A stretch of DNA of 51,267 bases from an uncultured Prevotella sp. (GCA_934254985.1 CAKQMS010000019.1:1-51267); one strand, 5' to 3'; shown: positions 23,478-32,531, numbered from the stretch's first letter. Notes: a model not told the origin generated them from the letters alone. Made by a program: numbers and translations.

Positions 23478-23485
23478 CAAAGTTA
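23478..23485 (-). promoter_or_regulatory. -7 promoter motif for the M15 peptidase
   Basis: TAACTTTG then CA on the minus strand lies 109 bp upstream of the ATG at 23368, so the leader would include the REP-like element. Confidence 0.55.
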
Positions 23486-23537
23486 GTGTTTTTTGTTAAA
23501 AACGTGAAAAGACTTCAAGGTTTTAACTTATAATACT

Positions 23538-23545
23538 TATATTTG
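23538..23545 (+). promoter_or_regulatory. -7 promoter motif for the AAA ATPase/DUF4435 pair
   Basis: TATATTTG then CA lies 27 bp before the ATG at 23573. The next TAnnTTTG motif found downstream on this strand is at 25539, before the toxin-antitoxin pair. Confidence 0.65.
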
Positions 23546-23572
23546 CAGAAACAACTATAACCTACATCAAAA

Positions 23573-24394
23573 ATGCAGAAGTACGCTGATTATATAGAAC
23601 AGATAGAAATCGAGTCGCTGTGGAGTGGCAAGAAACACATAGTATGGAACCTGGACAGAAAGGTAAACATACTAAGTGGAGTGAATGGTGTGGGAAAGAG
23701 CACCATACTAAATAGGGTAGTAAAGGGGCTGTCGCAAGGTGGCGAGTTTCCAAGCCACATGCTAAAGGGAGTGCGACTGAAGGTTGTGCCCGAGGATGCA
23801 AAGTGGATAAGGTTTGATGTGATTCGCTCTTTCGACCGTCCGCTGTTGAATCTTGATATGCTTACTAAGTTGGATGTTAGTCTGGCTACCGAACTTGATT
23901 GGCAATTGTTTCAGCTGCAACGCAAGTTCTTGGATTATCAAGTGAATGTTGGCAACCGCATCATTGCCACCTTGCAGAGTGGAGCTGAAGATGCAGCACT
24001 CAAGGCGCAGGCTTTGAGCGAACCTAAGCGTAAGTTTCAGGATATTGTTGACCGCCTGTTTGCTGATACTGGCAAAAAGATAGTACGAACAGAAAACGAG
24101 ATTCGATTCTCGCAGATTGGCGAAACATTATTGCCTTACCAACTGTCGAGTGGCGAGAAGCAGATACTGGTGATATTGCTCACGGTATTGGTAGAAGACA
24201 ACAATCCCTACGTGCTGTTTATGGATGAGCCTGAGGTGAGTCTGCATGTGGAATGGCAGAAGCAACTCATTGACCTCATCATGGAGCTGAATCCTAATGT
24301 GCAGATTATTCTTACCACCCATAGTCCTGCCGTGATAATGAATGGTTGGCTGGATAGTGTGACCGAGGTTTCTGACATCACGCAGGATAAGTGA
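23573..24394 (+). CDS. AAA/ABC-type ATPase, AriA-like component of a PARIS-like pair
   Basis: This 273-residue ATPase is of the SMC/OLD-like (AAA_15/AAA_21) type. It has Walker A GVNGVGKST (36-44), the ABC signature LSSGEKQIL (about 190), Walker B YVLFMDEPEVSLH (about 211-224) and the H-loop TTHSPAV (about 248). The segment between Walker A and the signature is short, with a small helical insert. Downstream, after a 50-bp heptamer tract, is a DUF4435 gene. ATPase + DUF4435 is the composition of the PARIS anti-phage system (AriA senses, AriB is a Toprim nuclease). Assignment as PARIS-like is inference from family and order; the pair could instead be a Bacteroidota-specific relative. Confidence 0.78.
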   Translation: MQKYADYIEQIEIESLWSGKKHIVWNLDRKVNILSGVNGVGKSTILNRVVKGLSQGGEFPSHMLKGVRLKVVPEDAKWIRFDVIRSFDRPLLNLDMLTKLDVSLATELDWQLFQLQRKFLDYQVNVGNRIIATLQSGAEDAALKAQALSEPKRKFQDIVDRLFADTGKKIVRTENEIRFSQIGETLLPYQLSSGEKQILVILLTVLVEDNNPYVLFMDEPEVSLHVEWQKQLIDLIMELNPNVQIILTTHSPAVIMNGWLDSVTEVSDITQDK

Positions 24395-24440
24395 AGAACG
24401 AAGAGTGAAGAATCTAACTGAAGAGTGAAGAACGAAGAAT
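24391..24440 (+). repeat. GTGAAGA heptamer tract inside the ATPase-DUF4435 operon
   Basis: Degenerate copies of GTGAAGAACGAAGA and GTGAAGAATC fill the gap between the two genes and begin at the ATPase stop codon. They use the same words as the arms at 19610-19745. Confidence 0.75.
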
Positions 24441-24444
24441 TGCT

Positions 24445-25440
24445 ATGCCTAAAGGACTAAAAGACCAAATATCATCGTCATATATCGAGGCTGCCAACCG
24501 GCTGACATCAAAGAAGGCACGCCGACGCATCGTGGCTTATGTAGAGAGCTACGACGATATCTTTTTTTGGCGTTCGGTGCTTAGCAGGTTTGAAAACGAC
24601 AAGCTATATTTCGAAGTGATGTTGCCTGCACGCTCTAATCATTTGGAGCGTGGCAAGAAGGCTGCTTTGATGAGCCTTGTTAGCGACAAGGTGGGACGCG
24701 ACATGATAGCTTGTGTAGATGCCGACTACGACTACTTGATACAAGGGGCTACGTTCACATCGCAGAAGATATTGGATAGCAAATATGTTTTCCATACCTA
24801 TGCCTATGCTATAGAAAACCTGCAATGCTATGCACCTTCGCTCCATGATGTCTGCGTGGGTGTAACACTCAATGACCATTCCATCTTCGATATGGCTGAG
24901 TATCTACGACAATATTCGCAAGCCATATTCCCTCTCTTCGTATGGAGCATTTGGCATTATCGCAATGGCTCTTATGGCAGATTCTCAATCTTAGACTTTC
25001 TGAAGTCCATAGAACTTGGCAAGTTCTCGTTGGCATCAGCAGAGAATATTTTGCAGCACCTCAGAAAAAAGGTAGCCCGAAAGGTAGACACGCTTCGTCA
25101 TGAAAACCCTGGAGCCAAAGAGAGCTACTTGGCGGTGAAAGAAGATGTAAAGCGATTGGGCGTTACTCCCGACACCACCTATTTATATATACAGGGACAT
25201 CATCTGTTTGATAAGGTGGTGAGTCCGATGATGGAGAAAGTATGCTCGGCTTTGATTCATCAACGCCAAACAGAAATAGCGCATCAAAGCATGCACAGCA
25301 CTCAGCGTAGCAACGAACTGTCGTGCTACGCCAATAGCTTGTCGGATGTTACTACAATGCTAAAGAAAAACTACGGTTACCAAACCTCCACCCCTTTCAA
25401 CCGAATACTGAAAGATATAGAAGAATATTTGGAAAGGTAA
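24445..25440 (+). CDS. DUF4435 (Toprim-like) protein, AriB-like
   Basis: This 331-residue protein has the DUF4435 pattern: an N-terminal glutamate motif, VAYVESYDDIFFWRSVL (about 31-47), then CVDADYDYL (about 89-97) as the DxD of a Toprim-like metal site, and YAYAIENLQCY. In PARIS the DUF4435 protein AriB is the effector nuclease released by the ATPase when a phage inhibitor is sensed. The C-terminal third is helical and has no domain I recognise. The start ATG at 24445 follows the heptamer tract and lies 50 bp behind the ATPase, so co-transcription is likely. The key Glu and Asp residues appear intact. Confidence 0.78.
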   Translation: MPKGLKDQISSSYIEAANRLTSKKARRRIVAYVESYDDIFFWRSVLSRFENDKLYFEVMLPARSNHLERGKKAALMSLVSDKVGRDMIACVDADYDYLIQGATFTSQKILDSKYVFHTYAYAIENLQCYAPSLHDVCVGVTLNDHSIFDMAEYLRQYSQAIFPLFVWSIWHYRNGSYGRFSILDFLKSIELGKFSLASAENILQHLRKKVARKVDTLRHENPGAKESYLAVKEDVKRLGVTPDTTYLYIQGHHLFDKVVSPMMEKVCSALIHQRQTEIAHQSMHSTQRSNELSCYANSLSDVTTMLKKNYGYQTSTPFNRILKDIEEYLER

Positions 25441-25482
25441 AAGGGTAAAAAAGTAAAAGGGTAAAAAGGTAAAAAGGTAAAG
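25436..25482 (+). repeat. GGTAAAA heptamer tract upstream of the toxin-antitoxin pair
   Basis: About six tandem units of GGTAAAA/GGGTAAAA/AGTAAAA begin within the last codons of the DUF4435 gene. The same words recur in the same orientation at 26120-26145, on the other side of the TA genes. Confidence 0.8.
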
Positions 25483-25538
25483 GAATAGCAAGTGTGTGGT
25501 TTTTGCTGTGTTCTTTTGGAGAAGAATAAATAATATAG

Positions 25539-25546
25539 TATATTTG
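25539..25546 (+). promoter_or_regulatory. -7 promoter motif for the toxin-antitoxin operon
   Basis: TATATTTG then CAA lies 29 bp before the antitoxin ATG, giving the TA pair its own promoter. Confidence 0.65.
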
Positions 25547-25575
25547 CAACAACAAGTAAATAAAACAAAAAATAT

Positions 25576-25836
25576 ATGAGCACGATAGAATTAAAATATG
25601 AATTGTTTCGTGAAATAGATTCTATAAATGATGAGAATCTACTTCACAAGATATCTTCATATATAAAAAATCAATTACATATTACAAACCCAATAGCTCC
25701 TCTCTACGATCCTGAATCTAGAGCCTATCTTAATGAAGAATCTATGCAAGCCATAGAAGAAAGTATGAATGGTAGTTTTGCAGGAGAGGTTGATACAACA
25801 GATATTGAATCTTTCAAGAAATCATTGGGAATATGA
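25576..25836 (+). CDS. Antitoxin of a type II YafQ-family module
   Basis: This 86-residue acidic protein has a helical N-terminal half (MSTIELKYELFREIDSINDE), matching antitoxins found with YafQ/RelE toxins in Bacteroides and Prevotella. The C-terminal part (DTTDIESFKKSLGI) would be the toxin-binding tail. Identification rests mainly on its ATGA overlap with the toxin gene (25833-25836). It is expected to neutralise the toxin and to repress its own promoter. The two genes are more AT-rich than the surrounding genes. Confidence 0.78.
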   Translation: MSTIELKYELFREIDSINDENLLHKISSYIKNQLHITNPIAPLYDPESRAYLNEESMQAIEESMNGSFAGEVDTTDIESFKKSLGI

Positions 25837-26105
25837 ATTTAATTAAGTATTCTACACGATTCAAGAAAGATATTAAAAGGTATGCATCTGACGACATAAA
25901 GATTAATGCCCTTTATAATATTATTGAAATGTTGAGAAAAGGCATGGATATTCCACAAGAATATCGCCCTCATTTATTAAAAGGTAAATATTCTGGATGT
26001 TGGGAATGTCACATACAATCAGATTTCTTATTAATTTGGATTGATAGCAAAACGGGAACAATATGGCTTGAGCGTTTAGGCAGTCATTCTGAGCTATTCA
26101 GATAA
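25833..26105 (+). CDS. YafQ family type II toxin (RelE superfamily mRNA interferase)
   Basis: This 90-residue basic protein starts with YSTRFKKDIKRYASDD, has the conserved HLLKGKYSGCWECHIQSDFL and ends in WLERLGSHSELF, the closing signature of YafQ toxins. The His residues of the HxLKG and GSHSELF segments correspond to the YafQ active site. Family members cut mRNA on the ribosome and slow growth under stress. It is coupled to the antitoxin by a 4-bp overlap and ends just before a strong hairpin terminator. Confidence 0.88.
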   Translation: MNLIKYSTRFKKDIKRYASDDIKINALYNIIEMLRKGMDIPQEYRPHLLKGKYSGCWECHIQSDFLLIWIDSKTGTIWLERLGSHSELFR

Positions 26106-26119
26106 ACATCTTTTAAAGG

Positions 26120-26177
26120 GTAAAAAGGTAAAAGGGTAAAAAAGCATAGTCGCTTTTTTACCCTTTTACCTTTTTAC
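26120..26177. terminator. 26-bp perfect hairpin made of heptamers, bidirectional terminator
   Basis: The arms 26120-26145 and 26152-26177 are exact complements over 26 bp and enclose a 6-nt loop (atagtc). The stem consists of GGTAAAA/GGGTAAAA units, so each strand ends in a T-rich tract. It lies between the convergent toxin and trkH genes. Confidence 0.85.
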
Positions 26178-26182
26178 TTTTA

Positions 26183-27640
26183 TTAGTTTTCTCTCCAATA
26201 AGCAGGAGTGAAGATTATGAGGACTGAGAATATTTCGAGACGGCCGATGAGCATCAGTATCGAAGATATCCATTTGCACGAATCTGGCAGAATAGCCCAA
26301 CTGTCGTTAGGACCTATATCGTTACCGAAGGCAGGACCTACGTTGCCTAAAGAACTGAACGAGATACTCACGCAGTCGACACTCTCAACACCAGCCAACG
26401 ACATTAGGAATATCGAGATGGCAAGTATCAGCAAATAGGATGCAAGGAATGCCAATAGCGTTACTCGTTTTTGCATAGGCACATTGATAGAATTCAACTT
26501 CAAAGGCACTATGGCATTAGGATGCAGCATCTGGCGGAATTCATTCTTTATAATTTTTATCACCATTACTGATCTGATGCTCTTGAAACCACCACTCGTA
26601 GAGCCTGAGTTGGCACCAAGAAACATGCAGACTATTATCACCACCCATGTGATGTGTGCCCAGTTGCCGGCATTGTCGTTGGCAAAACCTGTTGTTGTCA
26701 AAGCCGTAACAACCTCGAATAATGAGTTGCGGAAGGCGTGCTCTAAGCCATAGCCATTCTTGAACATCAAGGCAATCATAACAACGGCTGTAGATGCAAA
26801 TACAGAGAACAGATAGAATCTAAACTCCGCATTCTTCATCAAATTCTTAAACTTTAGTTTCGCTACAGACGCATACAACAGCGTGAAGTTGACACCCGAG
26901 ATAAAGCAGAAGAATGTGACAACATAGTCTAACATTGGCGAATGGAAATGCGTAACACTATCGTTGTAGATAGCAAAGCCACCTGTTGCCGCCGATGTCA
27001 TGGCATAGTTGATAGCCTCGAAAGAGTCCATGCCACAAAGCATATAGCAGCCCATTGCCGAGAGGGTGATGGTTAGGAATACTGCCCATAGCCACTTGGC
27101 ACTCGTAGAGAGCCTTGGATGAAGTTTCGACTTTATCGGTCCTGTGGCTTCGGCTGCAAATATCTTTGTTGAACCGCCCACCATAGAAGGCAATAAGGCA
27201 ATGGTGAAGAATACTATTCCCAAACCTCCTATCCATTGTGTGAGCGAACGCCAGAAGAGTATGCCATGTGGCAAACATTCCACATCATTGATGATAGTAG
27301 CACCTGTGGTGGTAAAGCCCGACATGGTTTCGAAGAAAGCATCTGTGAAATTGTCGATGTATCCGCCAACCATATATGGCATTGTGCCAAATAGAGAGAA
27401 TACTACCCATGCCACCGTCACCACCAAGTAGGCGTCTCTACGCGACAAGTTGTTGTCGGCCTTATAGCCCTTGAGTCTGCACAATATGCCTGCTACCAAT
27501 GTAACGACTATAGACACAAGGAACGAGAAGACATCGTCCTCATCATAGACGAGGGCAACACCCAAACAGGTCATCATCAGCGCCACCTCTATAAACAGAA
27601 GTGAGCCGAGAATCTTATATATTATCTTAGTGTTTATCAA
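26183..27640 (-). CDS. trkH: TrkH family potassium uptake membrane protein
   Basis: This 485-residue channel-like transporter carries the four pore-loop motifs of the family: SGFTTTGAT (107-115), AATGGFA, TTTGFAN and SSLGNVGPAFG. It is the membrane subunit of the Trk/Ktr K+ uptake system and works with the cytoplasmic regulator TrkA encoded immediately upstream (ATGA overlap at 27637-27640). About ten hydrophobic helices are visible. It is the last gene of the dxs-trkA-trkH unit and converges on the toxin gene. Confidence 0.93.
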   Translation of the reverse strand: MINTKIIYKILGSLLFIEVALMMTCLGVALVYDEDDVFSFLVSIVVTLVAGILCRLKGYKADNNLSRRDAYLVVTVAWVVFSLFGTMPYMVGGYIDNFTDAFFETMSGFTTTGATIINDVECLPHGILFWRSLTQWIGGLGIVFFTIALLPSMVGGSTKIFAAEATGPIKSKLHPRLSTSAKWLWAVFLTITLSAMGCYMLCGMDSFEAINYAMTSAATGGFAIYNDSVTHFHSPMLDYVVTFFCFISGVNFTLLYASVAKLKFKNLMKNAEFRFYLFSVFASTAVVMIALMFKNGYGLEHAFRNSLFEVVTALTTTGFANDNAGNWAHITWVVIIVCMFLGANSGSTSGGFKSIRSVMVIKIIKNEFRQMLHPNAIVPLKLNSINVPMQKRVTLLAFLASYLLILAISIFLMSLAGVESVDCVSISFSSLGNVGPAFGNDIGPNDSWAILPDSCKWISSILMLIGRLEIFSVLIIFTPAYWREN

Positions 27641-28980
27641 GTGAAGAGCCTTTCTATCTTTTTAATGTTCTGACCATGGCAGAATACCACCACCGAGTCG
27701 CCAGCTTGAATCATAGTGTTACCCGAAACAAGCATACCTTGGTCGTTTCTCACCAATCCACCTATCGTCATACCTTGTGGCAATCCGAGGTCTTTCACAG
27801 GTTTCTGTGTTATCTTTGAACCTTCCTTAGGAATAAACTCTGCTACATCGGCATTTGCAGACATCAGGAACGTTACGTTCATCACGTCGGCATCGAGCAT
27901 CATCTGATAAATGCGGCTTGCCGCAATAGCCTTCTTATTTATTATAGTACCGATATCAAGGCTCTCAGCCATGCTTACATAGTCAATATTCTCGACCACA
28001 GCAACAGTCTTTCTCACTCCCATTCTCTTTGCTGTAAGACAAGCCAGAATGTTTGTTTCTGCATTTCCTGTAAGCGCCACAAAAGCCTGGGTATTCTTTA
28101 TTCCCTCTTCGTAGAGCAATGGAATATCGCGACCATCGCCATTGATAACGAGAGTCTTATCGTTTTCTAATATATCGTTGAGCTCTTCGCAGCGGTTGAT
28201 GTCGTTTTCCAACACCTTAACATCCATATATTCCGGCATAGTTTGAATGGCTCTCACAGCAGTAGTGCCACCACCCATTATCATCACGTTCTTCACATCC
28301 ACGTAATGTTCCTTGCCCACAATCTTTCGAATATATGGAATATACTGCTTTGTAGTCATGAAATAAGCGAGGTCGTAGAGCTTCAGAACATCATTACCGC
28401 CAGGAATGATGGTGTCGGCGTCGCGCTTTATTGCAACCACATGGTAAGGGTCGTTTGGTCCACTTATCTCTTTCAGCGGTTTGTCCAATATCTCGCAAGC
28501 CTCACGAAGCTTTATGCCAAGCATCACCAATGCCCCATCGTGCACATCCCAACGCTGGCGCACCCACGACATCTTCAGTCCGTTGATGATGTCTCTTGCT
28601 GCCAACACCTCAGGATAAATCAATTCATCAACACCGAGCTTGCGGAAGAATTCCTTCTTTTCGGCAGCAATGAATTCTGCATCATTAATCTTCGCCACCG
28701 TCTTCTTAGCACCCAAAGCATGCGCTATGATACAGGTGTTGAGGTTTAAGCTTTGCGAAGGAGTAACGGCAATAAACAAGCTGGTATGAGCCACGCCTGC
28801 ATCCATCAAAGTGTTGATGCTCGATGGTGAGGCATTCATAGTCAGCAAGTCGCAGTCGTTGCCAATCTGCGCCAATCGCTCTTCATCTTCGTCGATGAGG
28901 GTGATGTCTTCGTTATTTCTTGATAGGAGTCGTGCCAAGTGAGTACCTATGGCGTAGGCTCCAACTATTATTATCTTCAT
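27637..28980 (-). CDS. trkA: Trk potassium uptake regulator TrkA
   Basis: This 447-residue cytoplasmic protein has two RCK units in tandem. The first nucleotide-binding fold is IIVGAYAIGTHLARLLSRNN (DITLIDEDEERL follows) and the second begins MIMGGGTTAVRAIQTMPEYM. Each is followed by a TrkA-C domain, the last ending with GDSVVVFCHGQNIKKIERLF. Binding of NAD(H) or ATP gates the partner TrkH. The genes are coupled, and dxs lies 32 bp upstream. Confidence 0.93.
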   Translation of the reverse strand: MKIIIVGAYAIGTHLARLLSRNNEDITLIDEDEERLAQIGNDCDLLTMNASPSSINTLMDAGVAHTSLFIAVTPSQSLNLNTCIIAHALGAKKTVAKINDAEFIAAEKKEFFRKLGVDELIYPEVLAARDIINGLKMSWVRQRWDVHDGALVMLGIKLREACEILDKPLKEISGPNDPYHVVAIKRDADTIIPGGNDVLKLYDLAYFMTTKQYIPYIRKIVGKEHYVDVKNVMIMGGGTTAVRAIQTMPEYMDVKVLENDINRCEELNDILENDKTLVINGDGRDIPLLYEEGIKNTQAFVALTGNAETNILACLTAKRMGVRKTVAVVENIDYVSMAESLDIGTIINKKAIAASRIYQMMLDADVMNVTFLMSANADVAEFIPKEGSKITQKPVKDLGLPQGMTIGGLVRNDQGMLVSGNTMIQAGDSVVVFCHGQNIKKIERLFT

Positions 28981-29012
28981 TATTAGTTTTATTTCAAGAA
29001 ACCATAAATAGC

Positions 29013-30902
29013 TTACATATAGCTACATATAGTTTTCTTTATTGTATCATTATCCAAACCGATGATTGCCCGGAGTTCGTCGATAGAGCCATGCTCTATA
29101 AACTTATCAGGAATGCCCATACGCTTTACAGTAATATTGGTGTAGCCATTGTCGTTGAGCCATTCCATCACAGCCGTGCCCATACCGCCATTTCTCACTC
29201 CGTCTTCAATTGTTATGATATGCTTATACTTCTCTGCCACCTCCTTGAGCAGATTCTCGTCTAAAGGTTTCAAGAATCGCATATCGTAGTGAGCAGGTTT
29301 CTTGTCCATAGTTGCAATAACGTCTTGCACATCGTTGCCAATAGGACCAAGTGTGAGCACAGCCACATCTTCGCCATCATTGATTTTGCGTCCGGTGCCC
29401 ACCTCAATGGTTTCTAATGGACATTTCCATTCTGTATAGATGCCACGTCCGCGAGGATATCTTATCACGAAGCATCCCTTATCAGGCATTGCGGCTGTAT
29501 ACATAAGTCGGCGCAACTCCTTTTCATCCATAGGCGAAGCTATTGTGAGGTTAGGAACCACACGAAGGCTTGCCAAATCGAAAGCACCATGGTGAGTAGG
29601 ACCATCTTGACCTACCAAGCCTGCTCTATCCAAACATAGCACCACATGAAGATTCAATAGAGCCATATCGTGGATGATATTGTCGTAGGCACGTTGTGCA
29701 AACGAACTATAGATATTGCAGAAAGGAATCAGACCATCCTTTGCCATACCTGCAGAGAAAGTCACAGCATGACCTTCGGCAATACCTACGTCGAAGGTTC
29801 TGTCGGGCATTTCTGCCATCATTATGTTCATAGAACATCCCGTAGGCATGGCAGGAGTAACGCCAACAATCTGCTTATTCTCCTTAGCCATTTCAAGCAG
29901 GGTGTGTCCGAATACATCCTGATATCTTGGTGGCTTAGGCTTGCCATCGTCGACGATACGCTGACCAGTCTTAGGGTCAAACTTGCCAGGGGCATGCCAA
30001 ATAGTGGCACTCTTTTCTGCAGGCTCATATCCCTTGCCCTTAGTGGTGTGTAAGTGCAGAATCTTCGGTCCCTTCATATTCTTGAGCTGTGAGAGCACCC
30101 TTACGGTATTCTTCACATCGTGTCCATCGAAAGGTCCGAAATATCTTATGTTCATACCCTCGAAGATGTTTTGCTGATGGCTCAGCGCACTCTTCAGGGC
30201 ATTGTTTAGTCTTATGATGCCTTTGCGTCGGTTGTCGTTCAGGTAGCCTTTAGAGTGCAACCATTGCGAAGCCTTGAATCTCAAGCGATTATATGTCTCA
30301 TTGGTGTCGAGGTTTAAGAGATATTTCTCCATACCACCCACGGCACGGTCGATAGACATGTCATTATCGTTGAGGATTATCAGTAAGTCGTTGTCGGTAG
30401 AAGACACATTATTCAAGCCTTCGAAAGCCAAGCCTCCACTCATAGCTCCATCGCCAATGATGGCTACCACATGACGATTCTTGCCTTCAACCTTTGCTGC
30501 CACAGCCATACCAAGGGCGGCAGAGATAGAGTTTGAAGCATGTCCGCATGCGAAAGTATCATATTGGCTTTCTAAAGGCGAAGGGAATGGGCGTATGCCA
30601 TGTAGCTTACGATTTGTGCAGAACGATTCTCTACGTCCTGTAAGAATCTTATGACCATAAGCTTGATGACCCACATCCCATACCAATCTATCTTCAGGAG
30701 TATTGAAGACATAGTGAAGAGCGACAGTAATCTCCACAACGCCAAGACTTGAGGCAAAGTGACCAGGATTCATAGACACTTCGTCTATGATGTCGCTGCG
30801 CAATTCCTCACAAACTTGTGGCAATTCGTCTATCTTCAGCTTCCTAAGGTCGTCGGGGTATTCTATTTTGCTTAATAATGAATATTTATTGTCGTCAGCC
30901 AT
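29013..30902 (-). CDS. dxs: 1-deoxy-D-xylulose-5-phosphate synthase
   Basis: This 629-residue thiamine-diphosphate enzyme joins pyruvate and glyceraldehyde 3-phosphate to 1-deoxy-xylulose 5-phosphate, the entry step of the MEP isoprenoid pathway (also feeding thiamine and pyridoxal synthesis). The cofactor site is [20 protein letters not shown] followed by [12 protein letters not shown]. The transketolase central part has [19 protein letters not shown], and the C-terminal domain has [19 protein letters not shown]. The length is normal. A TAtcTTTG promoter lies 28 bp upstream, and trkA follows after 32 bp in the same direction. Confidence 0.95.
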   Translation of the reverse strand: MADDNKYSLLSKIEYPDDLRKLKIDELPQVCEELRSDIIDEVSMNPGHFASSLGVVEITVALHYVFNTPEDRLVWDVGHQAYGHKILTGRRESFCTNRKLHGIRPFPSPLESQYDTFACGHASNSISAALGMAVAAKVEGKNRHVVAIIGDGAMSGGLAFEGLNNVSSTDNDLLIILNDNDMSIDRAVGGMEKYLLNLDTNETYNRLRFKASQWLHSKGYLNDNRRKGIIRLNNALKSALSHQQNIFEGMNIRYFGPFDGHDVKNTVRVLSQLKNMKGPKILHLHTTKGKGYEPAEKSATIWHAPGKFDPKTGQRIVDDGKPKPPRYQDVFGHTLLEMAKENKQIVGVTPAMPTGCSMNIMMAEMPDRTFDVGIAEGHAVTFSAGMAKDGLIPFCNIYSSFAQRAYDNIIHDMALLNLHVVLCLDRAGLVGQDGPTHHGAFDLASLRVVPNLTIASPMDEKELRRLMYTAAMPDKGCFVIRYPRGRGIYTEWKCPLETIEVGTGRKINDGEDVAVLTLGPIGNDVQDVIATMDKKPAHYDMRFLKPLDENLLKEVAEKYKHIITIEDGVRNGGMGTAVMEWLNDNGYTNITVKRMGIPDKFIEHGSIDELRAIIGLDNDTIKKTICSYM

Positions 30903-30930
30903 CGATTATAAAAATAATAAATAGTGGCTA

Positions 30931-30938
30931 CAAAGATA
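30931..30938 (-). promoter_or_regulatory. -7 promoter motif for dxs-trkA-trkH
   Basis: TATCTTTG on the minus strand lies 28 bp before the dxs ATG. Confidence 0.65.
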
Positions 30939-31042
30939 CATAAAAAAAGATAACAACCAAAGGAAAAACGCCTTTTTGTTCTACCTTATATATTATACCG
31001 AACATTTCAAGTCAAAATCTTGTTTGTCTCGCCTTTTATTCT

Positions 31043-31050
31043 TATTTTTG
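31043..31050 (+). promoter_or_regulatory. -7 promoter motif for the C1B peptidase
   Basis: TATTTTTG then CA lies 74 bp before the ATG at 31125. Confidence 0.5.
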
Positions 31051-31124
31051 CAGATATTATGTGGTAAACCCCTTACCATTATCCCTAATGGAAACATTTA
31101 GAAATACAATATCAAAATAGAAAT

Positions 31125-32531
31125 ATGAACAAGAAAACCACTTTCGTAGCCCTTTGTCTCGCCATGTCTCTTGGCTCATGGGCACAGACCAAGCAGGGAG
31201 GAATCTCTCCACAGATGCTTAGTGAAATACAGAAACTTCAGTCGCAGACTCCTGCCTCAAAGGCTCTCTTCAACGCCATCGCTGCCAACAATATCGATGA
31301 CCTCGTGAAGAACCATGCCAACCAAGGTCCTGTAGACACCCACTTCTCTGTAGAAACTCCTGCGCAGTCTATCCACGACCAGAAGAGTAGTGGCAGATGC
31401 TGGATGTTCTCTGGCTTCAATGTGCTAAGATCAAACTTTGCTAAGGCTCATGGCGATTCGCTAAAGGTAGAGCTCTCTCACGACTATCTATTCTTCTACG
31501 ACCAGCTCGAGAAGGCTAACCTCATGCTCCAGGGCGTTATTGATAATGCCAAGAAGCCTATCGACGACACTCGCGTGCAGTTCTTCTTCAAGAGTCCTAT
31601 CAATGATGGTGGTACTTTCTGTGGAGTTGCCGACCTTGCCGACAAATATGGTGTGGTGCCTATGAGCATTGTGCCAGAGACTTATTCTGCCGAGAACACC
31701 AGCCGTATCTCTCGTCTCGTTGCAAGCAAGTTGCGTGAGTTTGGTCTCGAACTTCGCGATATGGTTGCCAAGGGAAAGAACGCTAAGGCTATCAACGAGC
31801 GCAAGACTCAGATGCTCGCCACAGTCTACAACATGCTCTCTATGACTCTCGGTGAACCTGTTAAGGAGTTTACTTATGCTTTCACCGACAAGAACGGCAA
31901 GACTGTAGGCTCTCCTAAGAAATATACTCCTAAGGAATTCTTCCACGAGGTTGTGGGCGATGGCATCAAAGGCACATTCATCATGGTGATGAACGACCCT
32001 CGCCGTCCTTACCACAAGACTTATGAGGTGGAATACGACCGCCATACCTATGATGGTACAAACTGGAAGTATCTCAACCTTCCTATGGACGAGATTGCTC
32101 AGCTTGCTATCGCTTCGCTTAAGGATGGCAGAAAGATGTATAGCAGCTATGATGTAGGCAAACAGTACGACCGCAAGCGTGGTCTCCTCGATGTCAACAA
32201 CTACGACTACGCATCGCTCTTCTCTACTACCTTCGGTATGGACAAGGCTCAGCGCATCTCTACCTATGATAGCGGTAGCACTCATGCCATGACTCTATCT
32301 GCTGTAGACCTTGATGTTAATGGCAAACCATTGAAGTGGAAGGTTGAAAACAGCTGGGGACCAGCAAATGGTCAGAACGGATGCTTGATAATGACCAACG
32401 AATGGTTCAACGAGTATATGTTCCGTCTTGTTGTCGACAAGCAGTATGTGCCTGCCGAAACTCTCAAGCTCTTCGACCAGAAGCCTATCATGGTGATGCC
32501 AGAGGATCCTTTGTTCCAAGAGGATATGTAA
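31125..32531 (+). CDS. C1B family cysteine peptidase (PepC/bleomycin hydrolase-like), exported
   Basis: This 468-residue peptidase has a signal peptide (MNKKTTFVALCLAMSLGSWA), unlike the cytoplasmic PepC of lactic acid bacteria. The papain-type triad is visible: Cys92 in DQKSSGRCWMFSG, His at about 386 in STHAMTLS, and Asn at about 409 in VENSWGP. The C1B family trims peptides as an aminopeptidase within a hexameric barrel. The C-terminus is extended beyond the usual self-blocking end (PEDPLFQEDM). The stop codon overlaps the next start by one base (TAATG), so the metallophosphoesterase is co-expressed. Confidence 0.9.
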   Translation: MNKKTTFVALCLAMSLGSWAQTKQGGISPQMLSEIQKLQSQTPASKALFNAIAANNIDDLVKNHANQGPVDTHFSVETPAQSIHDQKSSGRCWMFSGFNVLRSNFAKAHGDSLKVELSHDYLFFYDQLEKANLMLQGVIDNAKKPIDDTRVQFFFKSPINDGGTFCGVADLADKYGVVPMSIVPETYSAENTSRISRLVASKLREFGLELRDMVAKGKNAKAINERKTQMLATVYNMLSMTLGEPVKEFTYAFTDKNGKTVGSPKKYTPKEFFHEVVGDGIKGTFIMVMNDPRRPYHKTYEVEYDRHTYDGTNWKYLNLPMDEIAQLAIASLKDGRKMYSSYDVGKQYDRKRGLLDVNNYDYASLFSTTFGMDKAQRISTYDSGSTHAMTLSAVDLDVNGKPLKWKVENSWGPANGQNGCLIMTNEWFNEYMFRLVVDKQYVPAETLKLFDQKPIMVMPEDPLFQEDM

